DNA of 64,000 bases from Ricordea florida. Taxonomy: Eukaryota; Cnidaria; Anthozoa; Corallimorpharia; Ricordeidae. The notes below the pieces were generated by a model. It was given only the letters and a program-made list of their open reading frames with translations. It was not told the DNA's origin and did not search any database. The position numbers and the translations under genes were made by a program. The stretch covers positions 6,754,133 through 6,818,132 of the forward strand of contig OX453272.1 in assembly GCA_949710005.1 (NCBI GenBank). Direction: 5' to 3'. Positions 41,907-52,644 of this stretch are shown here, piece by piece (within the stretch, counting starts at the first letter, position 1; every line of letters begins with the position of its first letter).

Positions 41907-44681
41907 ATGGGAGTACGTTTACTCCTCGTGCTTCAATTAACATTCAAGTGGTTACCTTGCTTCCGGGCGGACGAGTACAAATTCTGCGATGCTAAGCCGC
42001 TGGGCAAGTACTGCCTGCCTGACAACTCAGGATGGCGGGAATGCTTAATTGACGCGTTGGATGAGCCTGCGGAAGAGGTGCACCGCTGTCCGCAGGGGTT
42101 AAGGTGTGGCCTGATATCTGAGCTGTCTTCAATGTCTTGTAACCGAATATACAGGGAGCTAGGATCCAATTGAGAACTTTTAAAAAATCTTTTATTCGGA
42201 CTAAATAAAGAGTGAGACAGGCAGATTTGTGTGCGCAAGTTTAGTTGTCTCCTCTTTCCCTGTGATTTGCTCACCCCAGACTTGTGGCTTACACGTTAAC
42301 TTCGTAGACAGTCAGTGAGTACAGTGCAATATCTGTCAGTGATAAGTAAAAAAGAAACCTACCATCCCGGACAAAAAAGTTGGGACAGCAAGCAAGTTCT
42401 TCCCTCCCCCACTAACAATGTTGATAATCGGGTGAGTTTTTTCCCTTCTTTGTTAGAAAAAACGCGATATTTTTCAACATTGATTAGGGGGGATGAGGGA
42501 TACGTGATCTAGCTCAAGGAGAAGACGGGGATGGAAATTTTGAATTTAACCCCTCAAAGAGACCAATCTGGAAGTGGCCGAAGCTTATGCAGACCCCTAA
42601 AAGAGACCAGTTTATAAAACAGACAAATAAAAAGTACAAAGACTTTTAATGATGGTGAAGACCTTATCATCGAATACTTCACGTGCAACCCTTAACGAGA
42701 CCTTGACGGCTAAAAATAATGACATTTTTCCCAGAACACCCTAAGCGAGACCAAAATCCGAAATTTACATCCCTAAGCGCGGACGACGAGCATCCCCGTC
42801 CATTCCATATGGGAGTTCATCCCCCCGGGTCCCAACTACTTTTGGCCTGGATTGTAGTTGACTATTTGTATCACACAACTACAGAATTCTATTTAGTTGG
42901 GTTCAAAGTAGTACGTTTGAATCACTTTGATGTCATTTTAGGTGTACGTGTACGAATAATCTTGAACAAGGCTCATGTCTCACCCACGTAAAAAACCCGT
43001 GCGTCCGCTCAAACAGTGAGCGTGAACGTCCAGAGTTCCCTCAGTCGTACTTTGGCGTGATTTTCGTGACAGACGCGTTTTGTGACAAGGAGGGATGCGA
43101 GGGTCGCATTGTTGTAAGCGAAAAGTACCGCGACAACAAGAAAGGAGGGCGATCACGTGAAGACCTCGTGATGGGACTGACGCAGCACATGACAGTAATA
43201 ATAATGCCGCAAGATTCGAAATGGAATCAGGTGATTAAAAGTTGTGTTTAATTATTGATAACTTGACTGTTGACTTTGTGAAGAGGTAGGAAGGGGTGGC
43301 GTCAGGGATGGAGGGAGAGGCTGGGTGATTTGGACCTGATGCATTGTGCATGGTGTAGAGCCGTACGTTTTGTGTATTTTATGCTGCCATATTGGGAGAT
43401 ATTCCGTTTAGAGTGCCCCCTTAACCAAGATTCTATATCTCGTATCTCGGGCGCCGGTTCTCAGGTCAACCTAGTCTACATGAAGTTTATTACAGTGTGA
43501 TGTAATTGCGTTCGATGCAGGATAACGCAAGCCTAATCTTGTGTTGATGTCCTGTGCCAGGAGCCCACCCTGTGCACCTGTTGGATGTTATTACTGTTAT
43601 TGGATATCATTATCATCATCTTTGTCATCGTCATCGTCATTGTCATTGTCATTGTCATTGTCAAAATTGTTATTATCATTATCGTTATTATTATTATTAT
43701 TAGCTATTTCTATGTGGTTAACGTAAATTTAGCCCCCCCCCCCTTGAAGATATTTTTAAGGTACCGCGGCCTCGCTTTCATAATCTCAGCTTCAATTCAA
43801 CGCACGTACCTACCTACCCCTGTCTAATCCTTTTTTACCAACAGTCAGGTGCATGCTTGACGTCAGCTCCTCTCAACAATATCGAGCGCACTCGCTAATC
43901 TGTGATAACTCTTAGTAATAATAAACTTATAACCATGCACGGTGGTTGGTATATGCAATTTTATTTTTTGCTTCCTCAGTACGCGATTGACTTAAAAGAA
44001 GGAACACCTGTCTGCAACAAGACCGTTCTTTCCGAGTTCCGAGGTCTCCGAAGAGTCCCGGACAACTTCCGATACAATGGCACAGTGGAGATTCTTGGGG
44101 TTGAATGTGACGATTGGGTTTACGAAGCAAGTAATCAAGGCAACTTTAGCGCTGTAAAAGACAAAGCTAAGAGCGTTGGTTTTAGCCAGACCGTACGGGA
44201 CAAGATATTAAATCGACTCAGGGACAATGTGGAGCTCGCCCCAGGGGGAGGGGGAGATATTGTCGAAGTGCATCACATCTATGTGGCTAAGATCAATGGC
44301 ACCAACGTTCCGTTGAAAGTTGAATTTGCTATCGCAATTCCAAGTCAGAAAATTTTCACTCACTACAAAGAATTCATGGTAGCCTACTATCCCAACAAGT
44401 CAATTAGTATTAGCAGCGAGTCCCGGATTTTTGATCTCCCGGATGTGTGTAATCAGGACGAGGAGGGCGGGGCAATTGCTGATGTACCGCTGGACATACA
44501 GACTGTTAAACGCCACGGGCACCATCTCCAGGGAAAAAAGCGTGGCGAAAATGATTTACAGCAAACCAAAAGATTTATGATGCCTTCAGTAAAAGAAGAA
44601 CTGAGTCCTTCTTCAGATCTACTGGAACATTATAGAGTAGCTGATAAAGTAATAGGAGCTGTCTATCAAAACACAAAATGA
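41907..44681 (+). CDS. Secreted Cys-rich ependymin-like protein A
   Basis: Exons 41907-42103, 42942-43230, 43980-44681; 1188 nt, 395 aa; phases 2 and 0. A signal peptide (MGVRLLLVLQLTFKWLPCFR) is followed by the family's Cys module: EYKFCDAKPLGKYCL, SGWRECL, RCPQGLRCTC, NPC, then VTDAFCDKEGCEGR. The third exon encodes the C-terminal half with GTPVCNKTVLSEF, VPDNFRYNGTVEI and the closing RIFDLPDVC. That half resembles ependymin C-termini (Cys, then 'VPxxF', a long strand region, then 'FxLPxxC'). It is the most divergent of the three paralogues: about 45 extra residues (KDKAKSVGFSQTVRDKI... to a PGGGGD run) and a roughly 65-residue basic tail after the last Cys. Secreted; function unknown. Convergent with gene B, 632 bp apart. 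Confidence 0.82.
42250..42935. other. Intron with degenerate MITE-like repeat
   Basis: First intron of gene A. 42540-42800 has recurring 'cctaaacgagacca'-like units (AAAGAGACCAATCTG, AAAAGAGACCAGTTT, TAACGAGACC, TAAGCGAGACCAAAAT). It ends with CATATGGGAGTTCATCCCCC-CGGG near 42807-42830, a G/C-rich end like those at 49141 and 62460. Confidence 0.5.
43600..43746. repeat. (TCATCG/TCATTG/TTA)n microsatellite and poly(C)
   Basis: Imperfect trinucleotide run 43607-43702 followed by a C-run at 43732-43743, in the second intron of gene A. Confidence 0.9.
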
Positions 44682-45312
44682 ACCCTTCGAACTTCATCGA
44701 CTCGAGAAGTTTTTTCCTTCTTGTTAAATAGCAACACACTCACAAACTTGTTTATGCTTGTATTTATTACAAACATCGATCAAAAGAACATTAAACACGG
44801 ATTTAATCTTCTATTTGGAGTGAAGTAGTTAAGGCAGTTGAAGGAAAAAGCCCTTTGCGCAGATTATGATTTGTTCCTACATTGATTTGTAACGTACTTA
44901 ACAAAGAGAAGGCCTTCGCCTACTAAATCTCACTTGGACTACGTTATTACAGTAAGAATTCTGTTTTTAAGGTTATGGAAATGTGTTCGGCTTCTTAAGG
45001 CCTGAAAACAGACCACAATGCAACGATGTCGTTTTCCTCGAAAATTCGTCATAAATGCTATGTTTGTTGTTGTATTGTTGGTCAAGACATGTAATCACAG
45101 TAGCTGATAATTAAAAACCTTTTTGCTCCAACGCAATAGCGAATAGCCCCTTTTGATGTCGGCTTGCGTCAGACATATGCGTAACTGAAAAACGCTGTAG
45201 ATTCTGCAACACTGACTCATTCAGATTTAACACTAGACATAAAATTTCTTTTGAGCTAAGTCTTGTAAAATCTCATGAATCAGATTTCCATTGCACATTG
45301 TTTGCCATTTTT
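44682..45312. other. Intergenic between convergent genes A and B
   Basis: Both 3' UTRs must fall here. No repeat or gene recognised. Confidence 0.5.
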
Positions 45313-47047
45313 TTAGCCAAACCTACAGAAACTTGGCAGCGTGAAGGTTTTCTTATCAACTTTACCAATCTCAAAGGACGTAACATTTGTGATACGATAA
45401 AGAGATTGGAACAGCGAGTTCGACCTGAACTCTATCATGACTGGAACATATGAAACTTGACCATCTCCGCTGGCCACTGGGAACTGCTGTCGCTCATCAC
45501 TCGTCTCATTTGTGATGTAGATCGATTCAAATGTTGTTGTTTGTCCCTGGTTATGTCCCCCAGTTTTCCATATCCACTGCTCACACAGTCTATAACCAAT
45601 AGCAACTATACCGTTGTAGCTAAAATACCAGGGTACTTGGAATCGAGGAAATATTTTGATTTTGTCATCTAAACACTCTTGTTCGGCCCAATTAACCCCG
45701 TACTACAAAGAGAAAAAAAGTTGAAGTTATGTCCGCTGGTTTGCAGGATTGCCTTCATGAGATGTTTTACAAGAGTAAGCATGCATTTATACCATCCACG
45801 ATTTTTTCTGAGGGGATACTCTACTATGCCCTACCCAACTGGTTTAGTCCAGCCATATTAATTCATAAATTCCATAGCCATTTACAAATATGAAGGCCCG
45901 TTTTCATACAAAAACGATTTTACTGAGTTACCTCGTATGCAGTCTCGTAGTAAGTTCAAGGCAATCAATTGTGGCAAAAGAAGCTAAAAAATGCGGAAGT
46001 ACGAAGGGAAAGGGATATATGGGGAGAAATGGAAACACCTGAAATACATTACCCAGAATGTGTCATGAAGTGCATATAGGAATGTTTACTGGAGTATTAT
46101 TTGGAAACCGAAACAACTACCCTGCTCTAAGGAGGGGAAGTCTGTATCGAATAAACTGGCGCTGCGGATGGTAGGAAATCAAAGGTATAGTAATAATAGC
46201 CTTAAAATTATGATCGACAAATTTGTTTTCACACCTAAAGTAATTGTAAGAAGCAGCGCAGGAAATTCAAAGGGACTCACGAAGTGCCTACATAACTGCG
46301 ATGACCTTTCATCTTTAAATATTTTTTCCGCCGTTCAATGTATGAAATTTCAAATATATATTAACATTCATGTAATGACTTCCTCATAATACCTTGTTTA
46401 GAGTACTTCCATTTCCCGGTAACACAAATGTTGACAAAAATTCGTGTTCGAAGAGATCTTCTCTGGACTTGTTCTCCTTTGCAAGCTGCCATAGTTGTGT
46501 GGTGAAATAAACGGTGCGACACCCCATGGGTGAACATTCTATCCTCTTGCCAATTGAACCCATGGTAAATGTCGGCGGAAACAGAGGGGGAAGCTTGTAC
46601 GGCTGGCATGGGTTAGCGACGGAGCTTGGACAAGATGGGCCGTCAAAACAAACACATCTAAAATTGGTAATGAGAGATCTGGTTTAGTTTGATACTCACA
46701 GTAAGCAACAGAACAATTAACAATTATTTGAATCCCGTTCCAGACGATCAGTACAACCCGGCTACAACGCAATTGCTTAAACTGACTACACAGCGAAGGT
46801 CAAATCTCCAACTGCCTAGCAGCCTGTCTTGTCCGTTTGTTTCCCTTTACCTGGTTTTAGGCGGACATATGTGCAATTTATCGATCATTTTGCCTGTCTT
46901 GTCCACCACACATTCATGCCATCCAGTCAAGTTCGGAAAGCAATATTTCCCGGGGGGACCCTCGTCGCAAAACTCATTGGGACCTGCTTCGTTCTCGCCG
47001 AAGGAGGAATAGAGCAGAGGAAGTAGGACAATGGCAGTCAACAGCAT
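45313..47047 (-). CDS. Secreted Cys-rich ependymin-like protein B
   Basis: Exons 47047-46851, 46657-46393, 45702-45313; 852 nt, 283 aa; phases 2 and 0. Signal peptide MLLTAIVLLPLLYSSFGENE. The Cys module is close to gene C: NEFCDEGPPGKYCFPNLTGW, HECVVD, HICPPKTRCVCFDGPSCP, NPCQPYKLPPLFPPTF, IECSPMGCRTVYFT. The third exon continues YGVNWAEQECLDDKIKIFPR, FQVPWYFSYNGIVAI, LCEQWIWKTGGHNQGQTTT and ends FTLPSFCRFG. Potential N-glycosylation sites include NLT, NGS, NET and NVT. The start is fixed by the 197-nt first exon shared with A and C. A TATA-like TTTTATAAGC lies at 47091-47100 on the minus strand. Predicted extracellular; role unknown. Confidence 0.87.
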
Positions 47048-47149
47048 TTGTACTATTGTACAGTTATGCAGATCTGTGGAACGAAAAATTGCTTATAAAA
47101 AAGGAAGAGGAAAAAAACGAATAGACGCAAATTACAGAACAAATAATAA

Positions 47150-47236
47150 AGAAGGAGTAATAAGTTCATTAATGGAATAATTAGTTCATTAATGGAATAA
47201 TTAGTTCATTAATGGAATAATTAGTTCATTAATGCC
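47150..47236. repeat. 20-bp tandem repeat, about 4 copies
   Basis: Unit AATGGAATAATTAGTTCATT, perfect in the central copies, about 100 bp upstream of the gene B start. Confidence 0.97.
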
Positions 47237-47284
47237 CTTAAGTTGACTCCTGCTTACAAAGAGGCACATATGTAAAATCCTCAG

Positions 47285-47408
47285 TTATAAATGTTGTGGT
47301 TCAAATTTTATTTTCCTTTGTTTCAAATTCACTATCGTCAAATTACCATAACCAAAACAAAAGAAAACCAAATTTGAACCAAGGTTAAAATTGAATCACA
47401 ACATAAAT
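47285..47408. repeat. Foldback MITE family F, copy 2
   Basis: ATGTTGTGGTTCAAATTTTA and TTTCCTTTGTTTCAAATTC are mirrored by GAACCAAGGTTAAAATTGAA and TCACAACATAAATAT. Same core as 18884-19032 and 48606-48745. Confidence 0.85.
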
Positions 47409-48605
47409 ATTGCCAATCCTTGGTCCAAACCGAACAAATTTCTCTTTTCAGGATAGAATCTCATTTGCTTAGGCCTGCATGTGAGAGTAATACTTAACAG
47501 CTTTCTAAGTGGGCGACCCTAAAATCAGTGTTGTGAAAATCTTTTACTATCTCATTACTTATCGGGTGATTTTCCGCGGTTTCGTCTTTTAGGATTTGGG
47601 GTGATTTTAAATTTCGTGGTTACGGGATTCCACGATTCCACCGATCCAGCCTTTAGGGTCGCCCTTCGAAGTCGTCCTCCTGGAGTAAAAAATTTTGATG
47701 CGACATACTATGATTCAAATTAATTGATTACTGAAATAACAATAAATTCGTTTAAAATTAGCATGACTTACATCAATCTATCGTATAAGACCAACTAAGC
47801 AGAGTAAGAAGTTGCCGACCTTACTCAAGTCTAGGCTTACTTGCGAATTATACTAAAGAAGCACCCAAACTGAAAAACAGCCTCGACGAGAATACTATTC
47901 AGTTACTGAACCGTATGCAGAATAGCAACTGGTGTCTTTCTACGATTAAGGATTAATATTAAAGAGGCGTCCGCTTGATAATAACTGGAAGAACAGTCCA
48001 CGCTATGACCAGTGGTTAAGAGCTGAGAAGAAAATTCATGTCGTAGTTTCACTGACAAGCGGAAATAACATGATGGAAATATCCACAACGGCACTGTAGA
48101 TCCCTTTCGGCTTTCAACTATAGCTTGACAAAGCAACTTAATTACCTTCAATGTGCAACAATTGTCTAACAAGTTGAATATCTTACCTGACAAGTAACCG
48201 GAGAAAAAATGTCTGATTTGATGGATGATTTGATTCGAGTCAAAATGCAAGCAATCGAAGGATCTAGCTTGGTACAGTCTGACACTTCTAGGAAAAATTG
48301 CTTAATGCGCTAGGTCACGCAAACTCAGTGACGTGACATACCGGTAGTTCTTAACAAAATACAAATTCTCCTTCATAATCCCTGCACCTTTCATGCGTTT
48401 CCATAAGGAGAGTGTGTTAGAAAACCACAATCCAGAATGATTGATCATTCTCATATATTCTCTTTGTTGGTATTGGTTACCATGAACTGACTAAGTTTTA
48501 CTTGGAGAACATAGTTGCTGATCAATAATAATACTTCAGTAATAGCATGCTCGTGATTCCTGTTGGGTTGAATCCAGATTGTAAAGGACAGCAAAGTGTT
48601 TACTG
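47409..48605. other. Intergenic, upstream of gene B
   Basis: A minus-strand frame of 115 codons at 47903-48250 has no recognisable domain or compositional support. A related pair GATTTTCCGCGGTTTCG... occurs near 47560. No gene called. Confidence 0.4.
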
Positions 48606-48745
48606 TGTACTATGGGGTGGTGGTTCAATTTTTTCCTTGGTTTAAATTTTGTTTTCCTTTTATTTTTTGTAAATGGTAATGTATCATGAGTTTGAAACAA
48701 AGAAAAATAGAATTTAAACCAAGAATAAAATTGAACCATAACAGG
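48606..48745. repeat. Foldback MITE family F, copy 3
   Basis: TGGTTCAATTTTTTCCTTGG and TTAAATTTTGTTTTCC are mirrored by AAAATAGAATTTAAACCAAG and AAAATTGAACCATAAC. GTAATGTATCATGAGTTTGA in the loop matches copy 1. Confidence 0.85.
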
Positions 48746-48869
48746 GGCAAAGAAGCAGAGTGTGCGTGTCGTATTTTCGACTCTCTCCTGGGAATTTTGA
48801 CAAAATTATAATTGTACTAATGTCGCCGATTCTAAGAAAAAGTTATGTAAATTTGTAAACTTAACATCC

Positions 48870-49690
48870 GGATTATCCATCTGACGGATATAATTCGTCT
48901 AAGTGTAAGTGCGAAGGCGAATTTGACGAATAAACGGAGGTCATCTTGAAATAGGCCTTCCAGGAAGGCTTGCAAAAATATAGAAACCAGTCACGCTCAT
49001 GTGGAAACTTCACGTCAAAAAGCCAAATACGTTTCGGTCTAATATAAATCTAGAGACGGATCATTTAATCATCCGCCTAAGACGAAATATCCGTCTATTA
49101 GCACGTCTTCAAGACGTGCTAGTTAACAGATGAATCAGCCCGGGGGGGGAGGGGGGGGGGTTACTCCCTTGCGGCTAGCCAGGTTATGTTTTTCGAGATT
49201 TTTGTCTTAAACAGGGTATCGAATTTATCATTTTTTGTCTTAATCAGGGTATCGATTTATCAATTTTTGTCTCAAACAGGATATCTTTTCTTGGACGATA
49301 AACTGCAAAATTTTTATAAGCTGTAAATAGTTTTGTGATTGCCAATGGATTAAATGAGAAAGAGCTTCGATAGGTATTATTCTCTTACACAGGGTATGGT
49401 TTCGGGTTGTGTCTTATTAAACAGGGTATCAAAAATCGGAATTCTGTCTTAAACAGGGTAGGAAAATCAGCGATATTTGTCTTAAACAGGGTCAGGGTAT
49501 GAGGGGGCGCGCCGCACCTCCCCACACAGGGATATATCGAGTACCCCCCCCCCCCCGGGGGAATCAGCCTCGGACGAATTTTGCTCCATAATTCGCCTCA
49601 GCACCGAATTTATACAGACGGATAACTCGTCTCTGACGGATAATTCTTCTCTGACGGATAATTCGTCTGTAGTATAAATTCGGCCATTAC
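48870..49690. repeat. Host MITE with GACGGATAATTCGTC motifs
   Basis: Repeated TCTGACGGATAATTCGTCT-type units occur on both sides (48890-49130 and 49570-49680) and are largely inverted relative to each other (TATAATTCGTC / GACGGATAATTC). The central 49141-49560 is a separate insertion. Removing it and one 9-bp duplicate would restore a continuous element of about 390 bp. Confidence 0.65.
49141..49560. repeat. G-rich-ended MITE with 9-bp target duplication, copy 1
   Basis: Left end CGGGGGGGGAGGGGGGGGGG then TTACTCCC; right end GAGTAC then CCCC...CGGGG. The flanks are identical: GAATCAGCC at 49132-49140 and 49561-49569. The interior has five or six copies of TGTCTTAAACAGGGTATC-like units. 420 bp, non-coding. 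The 9-bp duplication is of the size made by Mutator-like transposases. Confidence 0.9.
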
Positions 49691-49749
49691 AAAGGGTGGA
49701 GCGGTAGGGGAAATTTCCTCTTGATGGCATGGAGAATAAGTGGAGGTTT

Positions 49750-52644
49750 TACGTGACGGCTACCGCACGTCTTTCAACAGGCTTTCCCTGGTGCAATGCT
49801 AACAATTTGAGAACTAAGTAAAACCAAATCCCCATTACCTTGTTAAAAGCTTAAGGTTAATGGTTTAATGTGGGGATGTTGCAATCAGCGCCTTTTTTTA
49901 CAGAATACACTGACACACGCTTACACATCTTTCGAAAGTCTTCCTTTCTTGCCAGGAATTTTCAGTTTTTCCTTCGCCGGTGGTCGCTTAGATTGAAAGC
50001 TGATATTTGTAACTGTTTATGTGAAAATAGCTTTTAATTGCTTTTTGTTAGTAGAGGTTATTAATTTTGAATCGTTTGGAGATGATGTGTGAAACGCTTT
50101 TACACAAAAATGCATCAAATAGAAATGTCATTTTTTTTATTGACAAGAATTATTCATTATCGGAATACACCGTCGAACTCTGCAGATGTTGGAGATCTCA
50201 GTTTAACTTTGTTTTCCTCAGGAAAAAGGGATCTTGGTTATGATTCTTGCGCAAATAAACATGGGTTAATGACTAAAAGTGAGGTCTCAATGGTTCAACA
50301 CTGGCCCACGAGCTCTCACGTAGGTTTATATACACCGAGAAGTATTCGAGTTCCATAATGCGCCAAAGTGAATGAGGCAAATATCAATGCCTCTTGACTG
50401 AACAACCTTGGTGAATAGATAATTTACTGTGCGACGAAAATGGAGAAGACCTCTCCTGCGGGGGAACGCGCGGGACGTAAGCAAGACCGTCTCCATCTTG
50501 TCCTCTGGACTAGCCAATAAGAGTGAAGAATTCAGGTTATAGTCTCGCTCCTGAGAAAAGCAAACGGTAGAGTCACATATTATTGCCAGATGTTTCCCCA
50601 AATAACCTAAATTAACAGCGCATTTTAGCCATCTGGAAATGAATTTCTGTTATAGGGCATTCATAAGAAGGGACAAACTAAACTTCAAAAAGAGGGGAAG
50701 GAAAAAGGATGGGACTGAACCCTGTTCTGAATAAACAGAAGAGACAAAAACGCTCGTACCAGCCGTTAAAAAGGAAATTCAACCATAGGATAAAGAGGAT
50801 AACTTGAAAGCAAGCTCAATTAGTTCAATATTGTTACATAAACAATTACATGGCGTTTATGCGTTGTTTATATTTCGCCTAAAATTAGCAGTTTTACGAC
50901 ATAACGCAGCATATAAAAGGATTTCTAGACGAAAGAGGAAAGCAGATTTAACAACGCATTTGCTCAAAGGAAGCAAAAGAACTTCAGCATGTAAGTGATA
51001 TTATTGCTTCTCGGTATGTTTCTTATTTATGTCTGTTGAATCTCGCAGGTAACATTCTCTGGGATTCCATAGCTCTCTAGATGAACAAATGTTTTAAGGA
51101 AGGCAAAACAACCAATACAGCAGCGGACTTGGGCGGGGACTATAAAACTAATCTGAACGATTGTTCTTGCACCTACTAAAACATTTGATAAGTAAATAGT
51201 ACCCCATCTTTTGAAGTGGAAGTGAGCTTAAAATCATCTTGCAGCGGATGCAAATAGCGATTATTTTTTGAATTGAGGTTTATATGGAATTATTCGCAGA
51301 GTCTGACCGGACTGAAAGCAAACATATCGTTTTACCTCGTTATTCGCAAAACGAAAATTCTATCCACCTTCTTAGTCTATAGGGTATTGTGGTGAATTTG
51401 ATTTAACACTGAATACCCGTTGTGTTCTATTCCTTGTTTAATTTGGAGCGCCAGTACTAACCTTTTGGCTGACTGCAAGTCAAGAGTTTATACCTGCATG
51501 AATTTTCATTCATATATGTTATTCTTGCTGATATTTAAATCCTTCTATTTCTGTGAAAAATTTGTTTCCTAGTTAAACTAGTTTACAAATGGACGGATCA
51601 CATCAGGTCATAAAGGTTCGTTAACTAAACCACAACCCAAAAGAAATATTCCTCTATGATAAGCTACTTACAGATCAAAAGAATTCCTTTAGCGGTCTCT
51701 GTAAACATTTTAGAAAAAAATTACATATGTTTTTACTGGGGTGTACCTTGCTTCAAGCAGGCCCGGTAAGTCTTGAATTGAAAAAAGTCAAAAGCTTCCT
51801 CAGTGCGTACAGTTTTTGTTCCCTTTCCCGTTCTCGCGGTATTGGTGGAAATATAAACTACCTTTTAAGATAAAATTTGCGATGAGAAAATTCGATAGCC
51901 ACTCCCATTTTTGTCACCAATCTTACGCAGTTATGGCTTCCTCACCTTAGCGGCAACCCCTGACTTTTAAAATATAGACAATCACGAAAAAGATCATCTG
52001 TACGTACAAGATATGGGCAAATCCTGACGACTTAGTCGGAAACATCACAGTAGATACAGTTCGAATGGTAAAACAGCTTTGCCACTGGGATTAGATAAAC
52101 AAAAATACATTAAAGTTTGGCGATCTTTCGTGTTTACATAGACGAGTTACTTTTACCGCTACATGATGCAGAGGAAACAAATGATTGGATAAAATTTGAT
52201 ATGCGCGCAAGTTGCCTAAGTCATGACAACAAACCTCTCTAACCAAACACGACATATAAAAGGGCTGCGTTTATGGAATTACAAAGTTAGTGACAAAAGA
52301 AACAACATATAAATTATAAGCAAAACAGCTAATAGTTTAAGCTATCTAATAAAGTCATGTAAGAGTTTATTTTCTTAGCCGAGACATTATGACGACCAAA
52401 ATTAGACAAGGTGTCGTTTGCGGCGTTTGGTTGTGGGAGAGGGCAATTTGAATACCATTTAATTTTTTAGGAGTGGAGCGAGATAAGCCCTCTATCTATC
52501 TACATTCTCTCTGCAGAATATATCTGAGAAGGAAAGAAAGAAATCTGTGACTAATTTTGAAATGAAATTTCCATGAAAAGTTGTATTTTAGTTTATATTG
52601 AAAAATCAGACAAGGTCATCAGTAATACTTCTTTTTACAGGACG
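49750..52644. other. Intergenic between genes B and C
   Basis: Several short open frames (for example 50326-50601 minus, 50804-50998 plus) show no domain. An AG-rich acceptor-like site at 52640 just before the gene C start may mark an untranslated first exon upstream. Nothing else supportable. Confidence 0.4.

Noticed and set aside
43585-43827. Plus-strand frame rich in Ile/Val
   Set aside because: Product of the TCATCG/TTA microsatellite.
47903-48250. 115-codon minus-strand frame upstream of gene B
   Set aside because: No domain, no splice structure and no homology signal by eye.
52573-52644. Upstream extension of the gene C frame
   Set aside because: It would bury the signal peptide and break the 197-nt first-exon rule shared by genes A and B.
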